A DNA stretch of 17,801 bases from an uncultured Flavobacteriales bacterium (GTDB lineage Bacteria; Bacteroidota; Bacteroidia; Flavobacteriales_E; Vicingaceae). Both the position numbers and the translations under genes were made by a program. The stretch lies in the NCBI GenBank assembly GCA_937925525.1, contig CALALS010000102.1:1-17801 (forward strand), in the 5' to 3' direction. The notes beneath the pieces were generated by a model. It was not told the DNA's origin. It saw only the letters and a list, made by a program, of their open reading frames with translations, and did not search any database. Shown here piece by piece: positions 1 through 6,300 of this stretch (positions are counted from its first letter, which is position 1; each line of letters starts with the position of its first letter).

Positions 1-662
1 GGAACTTCTTTTTGCATTTCTGCTTCCACTTCTGCAACTGCTTTTCCGGTTTTAGCGGCTTTATTTTCAATAATACTCTGCAATCGGACGGTATTAGTTG
101 CTCCCGGCAATACATTGTTTACGGTAATATTAAATTGTCCTAATTCGTTCGCTAAAGTTTTAGACCAGTTAGCAACAGCACCTCTAATGGTATTAGATAC
201 GCCTAACCCTTTTAAGGGCATTTTTACAGAGGTAGAAATAATATTAATAATTCTGCCATAGCCTTCTTTTTTCATTCCTTCCACCATAGCCTGAACCATA
301 ATTTGATTGCAAATTAGGTGATTGTTAAATGCTTGCAAAAATTCATCTGTGTTAGCATCAATAGCTTGTCCTGCAGGAGGTCCACCGGTGTTATTTACCA
401 AAACATGAAAGTTTTTTTGGGTAGCCGCCTTTTCAATTTTGCTTTTTAATTCAGTTGGATTAGAGAAATCTGCTGCTAGGTAGCTATGTACTTGTTTACT
501 CGAAGTGTCTAGTTGTTGTAAGGCATCTTTTAACTTTTCTTCATTTCTTGCAACAAGAGTTACGTTAGCCCCAAGCTTTGCTAATTCAGTGGCTGAAGCA
601 AAACCGATGCCTTGCGTACTGCCACAAACAACAGCATTTTTTCCTATTAAAGATAAGTCCAT
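1..662 (-). CDS. Short-chain dehydrogenase/reductase-like protein (C-terminus beyond the window)
   Basis: The reading frame starts at an ATG at 660-662 and stays open to the left edge, giving about 220 residues of a protein that usually has about 260. The N-terminus has the Rossmann nucleotide-binding signature (GKNAVVCGSTQGIGFASA, glycine motif GSTQGIG). Further along are the ARN segment after strand 2, VNNTGGPPAG (equivalent of the SDR NNAG motif) and IINIISTSVKMPLKG, which holds the catalytic-type serine. The place where classical SDRs have YxxxK reads SNTIR, so the catalytic Tyr and Lys are Ser and Arg. That pattern is shared by a recognisable SDR subgroup often annotated as 3-oxoacyl-ACP reductase-like, and its substrate is unknown to me. 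The gene is divergent from haaO, with 77 bases between the starts. SDR fold: sure. Reaction: not assignable. Confidence 0.88.
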   Translation of the reverse strand, partial: MDLSLIGKNAVVCGSTQGIGFASATELAKLGANVTLVARNEEKLKDALQQLDTSSKQVHSYLAADFSNPTELKSKIEKAATQKNFHVLVNNTGGPPAGQAIDANTDEFLQAFNNHLICNQIMVQAMVEGMKKEGYGRIINIISTSVKMPLKGLGVSNTIRGAVANWSKTLANELGQFNITVNNVLPGATNTVRLQSIIENKAAKTGKAVAEVEAEMQKEV

Positions 663-739
663 TTGTAAAATTTTGAAAGCGAAAAATACTTGAAAAAATC
701 TAATTTATTGGTACTTTTAGCAGACTAAATCAAAAATTT

Positions 740-1270
740 ATGGCAATTAAACGACCTTTTAACTTACAGCAGTGGATTACAGAAAACAGAGATTTATTAA
801 AGCCTCCGGTAGGAAATAAAAATCTTTACGTTGAAGCAGGAGATTTTATTGTAATGATTGTGGGCGGGCCGAATGCCAGAAAAGATTATCATTATAACGA
901 AACGGAAGAGTTGTTTTATCAGTTGGAAGGTGATATTAACGTAAGAATTCAGGAAGATGGAAAAGCCGTTGATGTTCCTATTAAAGCCGGAGAAATGTTT
1001 TTGTTGCCTGCCAAAGTTCCTCACAGCCCAATGCGTTCTGAAGGTTCGGTAGGTTTAGTAATTGAAGCGGTGAGGAAAGATAGAGATATGAAGGATGGTT
1101 TGCTTTGGTTTTGTGATAAATGTAATACCAAGTTGCACGAAACTTATTTTGAACTAACAAATATTGAGAAAGATTTTTTGCCAAGGTTTAAAGAGTTTTA
1201 CACTTCTGAAGACATGAGAACTTGCAAAAACTGTGGTCATGTGATGGAAACTGATGAAAGATTCGTTTAG
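740..1270 (+). CDS. haaO: 3-hydroxyanthranilate 3,4-dioxygenase
   Basis: This cupin enzyme opens the ring of 3-hydroxyanthranilate with O2 in the kynurenine route, giving the precursor of quinolinate (NAD synthesis) or feeding tryptophan breakdown. The 176-residue length is normal for the bacterial enzyme. The iron ligands expected from the well-studied Cupriavidus enzyme are present at the same numbers: H51, E57 (HYNETEE) and H95 (PHSPMRS). Substrate-binding arginines R47 and R99 are also present, and a Glu at 109 (VIEAVR). The C-terminus keeps the rubredoxin-like second metal site, C125/C128 (FCDKC) and C162/C165 (CKNCGH). The gene overlaps the next one by 17 bases, so the two are probably co-translated. 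No other kynurenine-pathway gene is visible in the window. Cytoplasmic. Confidence 0.97.
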   Translation: MAIKRPFNLQQWITENRDLLKPPVGNKNLYVEAGDFIVMIVGGPNARKDYHYNETEELFYQLEGDINVRIQEDGKAVDVPIKAGEMFLLPAKVPHSPMRSEGSVGLVIEAVRKDRDMKDGLLWFCDKCNTKLHETYFELTNIEKDFLPRFKEFYTSEDMRTCKNCGHVMETDERFV

Positions 1271-1640
1271 CATTAATCATTTTCTTCCCCAAAAAATTCC
1301 TAATCATTTATCCGCTGATTTTTTTATGGCTGTTAAAGAACAGCTAGAAAAGGATTTTACTTTTTTTAATGAGGATATAGAAGTTATGGAAATTTCTTCC
1401 GAAGAAATCACTTCTTTTTTATCTAAAACGCTTGAACGGTTGATGGCTGAAAATCCTGACGCACTTAAAAATATTTTATACAGAATAGATTTAAGTGAAG
1501 TAAAAACAAAACAGGAAATTTCGCTTTCGGATGCTAAAAATCATTACGAATTGCTAGCAAGGCAAATTATTGAGAGAGAAGCAAAAAAGGTCTATTTTAA
1601 GTGGGTTTATTCAGGTAGAATTTCTCCGCCTTCTTCTTGA
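1254..1640 (+). CDS. Conserved-looking small protein of unknown function, coupled to haaO
   Basis: This 128-residue soluble protein has no signal peptide or membrane segment. The ATG at 1254 lies inside the end of haaO (17-base overlap), which suggests translational coupling and supports this start; an in-frame ATG at 1327 is an alternative. The protein is rich in acidic and helical stretches (VKEQLEKDF, EEITSFLSKTLERLMAENP, HYELLARQIIEREAKKVYF) and looks all-helical. I do not recognise a family. Its 3' end runs 34 bases into the convergent lspA gene, so both genes use the same DNA for their last codons. The composition resembles its neighbours, so it is probably a real gene, but function is not inferable. 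Confidence 0.7.
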   Translation: MKDSFSINHFLPQKIPNHLSADFFMAVKEQLEKDFTFFNEDIEVMEISSEEITSFLSKTLERLMAENPDALKNILYRIDLSEVKTKQEISLSDAKNHYELLARQIIEREAKKVYFKWVYSGRISPPSS

Positions 1641-2275
1641 GGTTTTTCTTCCTCTTTCTTTTCTTCCTTTTGGAAAAATACGCCTCTTTCAAAAACCAAA
1701 ACTAAACCAATTCCAACACTTATGGCTGTGTCTGCAATATTAAAAACAGGTCTAAAGAAAACCATATAATCTCCGCCCCAAAAAGGCATCCACTCCGGTA
1801 AATAACCTTCATAAATAGGAAAGTAAAGCATATCTACCACATGTCCATGAAACCATGATGCGTAGCCTTCTTCCGGAAAAAGTGTAGCTACTTCATAGTA
1901 ACTATCGCTGAAAAATACACCGTAAAAAATACTGTCGATAATATTTCCAACTGCTCCTGCAAAAATTAGTGCTACACTTATTTTAAGTAAAGTAGTAGCA
2001 CTTTTACTTATTTTATAAAGGAAATAACCAATACCGGTAACTGCTAAAATTCTAAATAGGGTAAGGGCTAATTTTCCCCACTCTCCGCCAAACTCAAGCC
2101 CAAAAGCCATTCCCGGATTTTCAGTAAAATGAATGATAAACCAGTCTCCAAAAACATTGAATTCATCACCGATAACCATGTTTAGCTTTATCCAAATTTT
2201 TACACATTGGTCAATGGTTAATACTGCCAATATGACAAAAATCGGGTGCTTTAATACGTTAAGAATTTTTTGCAT
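1607..2275 (-). CDS. lspA: Lipoprotein signal peptidase (signal peptidase II)
   Basis: This inner-membrane aspartyl protease cleaves the signal peptide of prolipoproteins after lipid attachment. The family blocks are present: IDQCVK (D22), TENPGMAFGL (residues 51-60), GAVGNIIDSI with catalytic D114, and FNIADTAISVG with catalytic D182. Four hydrophobic segments are apparent at about 10-28, 68-88, 95-120 and 176-196. At 222 residues it is longer than the usual 160-170. The extra length is a segment between the two catalytic blocks (about 118-175) and a charged KEEKKEEE tail, both of which I associate with Bacteroidota versions. It is last in the ileS - dksA-like - lspA operon, 13 bases after the previous stop. 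Several lipoproteins that could be substrates are encoded nearby (11167, 12890). Confidence 0.96.
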   Translation of the reverse strand: MQKILNVLKHPIFVILAVLTIDQCVKIWIKLNMVIGDEFNVFGDWFIIHFTENPGMAFGLEFGGEWGKLALTLFRILAVTGIGYFLYKISKSATTLLKISVALIFAGAVGNIIDSIFYGVFFSDSYYEVATLFPEEGYASWFHGHVVDMLYFPIYEGYLPEWMPFWGGDYMVFFRPVFNIADTAISVGIGLVLVFERGVFFQKEEKKEEEKPQEEGGEILPE

Positions 2276-2288
2276 TAGAAGTTTTGGT

Positions 2289-3374
2289 TTAACCTACTTT
2301 CCCTTCTTTTGCTTCAATACTTAAGGTTGCATGCGGAACGGCTTTAAGTCTTTCTTTAGGAATTAATTTCCCTGTAACTCTGCATATTCCGTATGTTTTG
2401 TTTTGAATACGAATAAGTGCATTCTTTAAGTGAGTGATAAACTTCTCTTGACGTGCGGCTAACTGTGCAACTTCTTCACGAGTTAATGTTTCAGAACCAT
2501 CTTCCATCATTTTGAAAGTGTTGGCTGTATCGTCAGTTCCGTTATTATCTCTATTAGATAAACTTCCCTGAAGAGAGTCTAAATAACTTTTAGCCTCATC
2601 TAACTTGTCGGTGATTAATTCTTTGAACTCATCCAGCTCTTCATCACTGTACCTTGCTCTATCATCTTGCTTCATAGCTTTTCTTTTTGTGCCCGGCTTT
2701 CTCTCGGGAGTTCTTGGTAAATTTATTTTCGGTTCAAATGCTTTTATTTCTTCTTTAGAAACTTCTACTACTGGTTTTTTCTCTACCTGTTGTTTTACCG
2801 GAGCAGATCTTCTTCTTTTAGTTTTCTTTTCTTGTTTTACTACTTCTTTTTTAGGAGCCGGTTTTGTGGCAGGCTTCTTAGCAGCAGCTTTTTTCTTAGC
2901 AACTACTTTCTTCTTAGGCGCAGCCTTTTTAACTGTTTTTTTCGGTGTAGCTTTCTTAGGAGTGGTTTTCTTTTTGGTTGTCGCTTTTTTAGCGGCCACT
3001 TTTTTCTTAGGAGCGGCTTTCTTCACAACCTTCTTCTTAGGGGGCACTTTTTTTACAACTTTCTTTTTAGGCGCAGCTTTTTTAACTACTTTTTTGGTGG
3101 TTGTCTTTTTTTTAGGTGCTGCCTTCTTTTTAGCAACGGTCTTTTTCTTAGGTGCAGCTTTTTTAGGCGTAGCCTTCTTAGCAGTTGTTTTCTTTTTGGC
3201 TACTGCTTTTTTAGGTGTAGCCTTTTTAGCGACTGCTTTCTTTGTAGTAGATTTCTTTTTAGCTGCTACTTTTTTCTTAGGCGTTGCTTTTTTTACAACT
3301 TTCTTTTTTGGAGTAGCTTTTTTCACTGCTGCTTTTTTTGCAGTTACTTTTTTGGTTTTGGTTTTTTTTGCCAT
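2289..3374 (-). CDS. TraR/DksA-like regulator with a long histone-H1-like Lys/Ala tail
   Basis: The C-terminal 128 residues (234-361) are a TraR/DksA-family module: YSDEELDEFKELITDKL, a coiled coil with LTREEVAQLAARQEKFITHL, then YGICRVTGKLIPKERLKAVPHATLS. DksA-like proteins bind RNA polymerase through its secondary channel and alter promoter use. The zinc-finger positions are lost: only the first Cys (C98 of the module) remains and the others read Thr, Ser and Glu/Ala. Residues 1 to about 182 are almost purely K, A, T, V and P in imperfect repeats such as APKKKVVKKA and ATPKKK, like eukaryotic H1 or bacterial H1-like tails, and would be strongly DNA/RNA-binding. A basic linker (KKTKRRR, PERKPGTKRK) joins the two parts. 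An internal ATG at 2675 begins exactly at the module and could give a short form. It lies 5 bases after ileS and 13 before lspA. Confidence 0.9.
   Translation of the reverse strand: MAKKTKTKKVTAKKAAVKKATPKKKVVKKATPKKKVAAKKKSTTKKAVAKKATPKKAVAKKKTTAKKATPKKAAPKKKTVAKKKAAPKKKTTTKKVVKKAAPKKKVVKKVPPKKKVVKKAAPKKKVAAKKATTKKKTTPKKATPKKTVKKAAPKKKVVAKKKAAAKKPATKPAPKKEVVKQEKKTKRRRSAPVKQQVEKKPVVEVSKEEIKAFEPKINLPRTPERKPGTKRKAMKQDDRARYSDEELDEFKELITDKLDEAKSYLDSLQGSLSNRDNNGTDDTANTFKMMEDGSETLTREEVAQLAARQEKFITHLKNALIRIQNKTYGICRVTGKLIPKERLKAVPHATLSIEAKEGKVG
2829..3374 (-). repeat. Imperfect tandem repeats encoding the Lys/Ala/Pro-rich tail
   Basis: About 545 bases code for roughly 182 residues built from short degenerate units of the type (A/T)(T/A)PKKK(V/A)(V/A)KK. 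The repeat is visible in DNA as recurring CTTCTTAGG / CTTTTTTAGC stretches on the plus strand. Codon wobble varies between units, so the array is old or kept by selection rather than freshly expanded. Long hydrophobic open frames on the opposite strand here are mirror artefacts of the lysine codons. Confidence 0.85.
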
Positions 3375-3379
3375 CTCGG

Positions 3380-6300
3380 TTAGTTTAATTTGCTAATACT
3401 AATGTAAGTTTTTACATCGTTTTCCAAAGCTACTTCTAATTTATCATTAGCCTCAATATTATCAACTAATTGAAGTTCAGTAGCCAAGGTTTCAGTACAA
3501 ATATAATTTTTATTGTTTTTTAACGCATCATTAATGCCTTGATGTTCTTGAATTGTTAATAAAATTTTATCAGTTACCTCAAATCCCTTGTCTTTTCTAA
3601 AGTTTTGAATTCTATTAACAAACTCTCTTGCTATTCCCTCTTCTTTTAACTCATCAGAAAGAGTGATATCAAGTGCAACGGTAATGCCTTTCTCTGTTTG
3701 AACCAGCCATCCCGGAATATCATCTGTTTGGATATCAAAATCTTCCATGGTTAGTTCTATCGTATCACCATTAATGTCGCCTTTCCAACCGTTATTTTGC
3801 TCAACGGAAGAAATTTCTTCTTGTCCCCAACGATTTACCATTGCTGCTATGGCTTTCATTTGCTTGCCATATTTTGGGCCTATTGTTTTAAAATTAGGTT
3901 TAATTTTCTTTACCAAAACTCCGACAGTATCGGTCAATAGCTCTAATTCCTTCACATTTACTTCCGATAAAATAACATCCTTTACAGCCGTTACTTTATC
4001 TGCAAAACTTTTGTTAAGAATAGGAATCATTACTTTTTGAAGTGGCTGACGAACTTTTATCTGTTCTTTTTTCCTTAAGCTCAATACCATTGATGATATT
4101 TGTTGAGCCCAATCCATCTTTTGTTCTAGTTCGGCATCAATAAAGGCGTCATTATACTTTGGAAATTCAGCCAAATGAACCGACTGGTGAGTTTCTTTTC
4201 CACTGCAATTATTCAAATCCTGATAAAGCTTATCCATAAAGAACGGAGAAATTGGTGCAGCCAATTTGGCAACCGTTTCCAAGCAGGTATATAATGTTTG
4301 ATAGGCAGCAATTTTATCTTCACTGTAATCACCTTTCCAGAATCTTCTTCTACATAAACGAACATACCAATTACTTAAATGGTCGGTAACAAAATCTTCA
4401 ATTAATCTACCGGCTTTTGTTGGCTCATAATCATTTAAAGCTGATTCTACATTTTTGATAAGTGAATTAAGCTTGGAAATAATCCATCTATCTATCTCTT
4501 GTCTTTTTTCTAACGGAATTTCTTCCTCTTTATATTTAAAAGAATCAATATTTGAGTAGAGCGCAAAGAAAGAATAAGTGTTGTAAAGCGTTCCGAAAAA
4601 CTTTCGCTGACTTTCTACAATTCCGTCTAAGTCAAACTTTAGATTGTCCCAAGGCTGTGCATTGGTAATCATATACCATCTGGTGGCATCAGGGCCATAT
4701 TTTTTCAATGTCTCAAATGGGTCAACGGCATTGCCTAATCGCTTAGACATTTTTTGTCCGTTTTTGTCAAGAACTAGACCATTGGAAATAACATTTTTGT
4801 AAGCGACAGAATCAAAACAAACCGTTGCAATAGCGTGAAGAGTATAAAACCAACCTCTTGTTTGGTCAACACCTTCTGCTATATAGTCGGCTGGAAACAC
4901 TTTGCCTCCCCCAGCCCCTCCAAAGGAGGGTAGCTCTTTTAATGTTTCCAATATTTTTTGTAAAACCCCATCAATATTCCCAGTTACTTCTTCATTAGTA
5001 AAACGAATAACTTTATACCCTAAATCTTCTTCAAGAATTTTAGTTCTTAATTCATCTGCTTCTTTAATTTCAGGTTTTTCATGATATTTCCCGTCAACTT
5101 CAATAATTAAACCTTTTGATAGACATACAAAATCAACAATAAACTCGTCTATAATATGTTGTCTTCTAAATTTAAAGTTTTCTAATTTTTTTCCTCTTAA
5201 ACATTGCCACAAAACATCTTCAGCTTGAGTTGGGATTTTTTTATTGTTTTTTGCAAGCTCTTTAAACAAGCTATAGGAAGATTTTCTTGCAGTATGATAT
5301 TTTGGAGGATTTTTTTCTCCTTCTCCAAAGGAGAAGGTTGGGAAGAGGTTGCTATTTTCAAACGGATAATGCCATTGTGCATAAGGCATTGAGCCGGAAT
5401 CAAACCATACATCTATCAAGTCTGCTTCACGCTGCATTGGTTTTCCAGATTCAGAAACCAAAATAATTTTATCTACCACATTTTTGTGTAAGTCAAAAGT
5501 GTCGTAATTTTCTTTTGACATATTGCCCACTTCAAATGCTGATAATGGATTTTTTTCCATTAATCCTGCTGCAACTGCTTTATCACATTCGTCTTTCAGT
5601 TGTTCTACAGAACCAATACAAATTACTTCAGTAGCATCTTCCGTTCGCCATATTGGCAAAGGAATTCCCCAAAATCTTGAGCGAGATAAATTCCAGTCAT
5701 TTGCATTTTCCAGCCAATTACCAAATCTTCCTTCACCTGTTGCTTTTGGTTTCCAGTTAATGGTTTTGTTTAGCTCTACCATTCTGTCTTTAAAGGCGGT
5801 AATTTTTATAAACCAAGAGTCAAGCGGATAGTATAGAACCGGTTTATCGGTTCGCCAACAATGTGGGTAGCTGTGTTCGTATTTTTCTACTTTAAAGGCT
5901 TTATTTTCTTCTTTTAGTTTAATAGCAATTTCTACGTCAACTGATTTTTCAGGAGCTTTTCCGTCTTCGTAATATTCATTCTTCACATATTTCCCGCCAA
6001 TTTCAGGTAGTTCACTTCTAAACTTTCCTTGTAAATCAACTAGTGGAACAGGGTTGCCGTTTTCATCTAGTACTAACATTGGCGGAACACCTGCATCTTT
6101 TGCTACTTTGGCATCATCCGCACCAAAAGTAGGGGCAATATGAACGATACCTGTTCCGTCTTCAGTAGTTACAAAATCTCCGGGAATTACCTGAAAAGCA
6201 TTTTCGGCATTTTCGTAAGGCAGTGCATAAGGCAATAGTTGTTCGTATCTTAAACCTACTAAGTCTGAGCCTTTGAATTCTTTGACTATTTCACCAATAG

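Larger units (their letters stand above)
4898..5353 (-). mobile_element. In-frame DUF559 (PD-(D/E)XK nuclease-like) insertion inside ileS
   Basis: IleRS residues about 647-798 have no counterpart in a normal synthetase. They contain a DUF559 domain: KIPTQAEDVLWQCLRGKKL, KFRRQHIIDEFIVDFVC, GLIIEVDGKYHE, LGYKVIRFTNEEV and a C-terminal helix. DUF559 belongs with Vsr-like PD-(D/E)XK nucleases. Candidate metal residues D720 (IVDF), E731 and D733 (IEVDG) and H737 are kept, so it looks catalytically intact. The ends encode Gly/Ser/Pro-rich sequence (FPTFSFGEGE, PSFGGAGGGK) and carry palindromes sharing CTCCAAAGGAG. The insert has no in-frame ATG and no stop, and its 456 bases keep the frame, so it can be made only as part of IleRS. 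Exact ends are uncertain by several codons. No intein splice-site residues are seen. From memory, freestanding DUF559 genes bordered by similar palindromes are common in Bacteroidota. Confidence 0.85.

Noticed and set aside
663..739. Promoter between the SDR gene and haaO
   Set aside because: TTTG at 672-675 and TAATTTAT at 701-708 are 25 bases apart with two mismatches, too weak to call.
2605..3396. Long plus-strand open frame rich in Phe/Leu (263 residues), and a second one in another frame
   Set aside because: They are the antisense images of lysine/alanine codons in the H1-like tail and have no plausible protein features.
4898..5353. Intein in IleRS
   Set aside because: There is no Cys/Ser-started splicing block, no His-Asn at the C-terminal end followed by Cys/Ser/Thr, and the domain is DUF559-like rather than Hint. 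The ends are repeat-derived linkers.
5197..5412. Separate small gene on the minus strand overlapping the start of the ileS insertion
   Set aside because: It is a shifted frame of the ileS insert and its palindrome, with no domain; the DUF559 motifs lie in the ileS frame.
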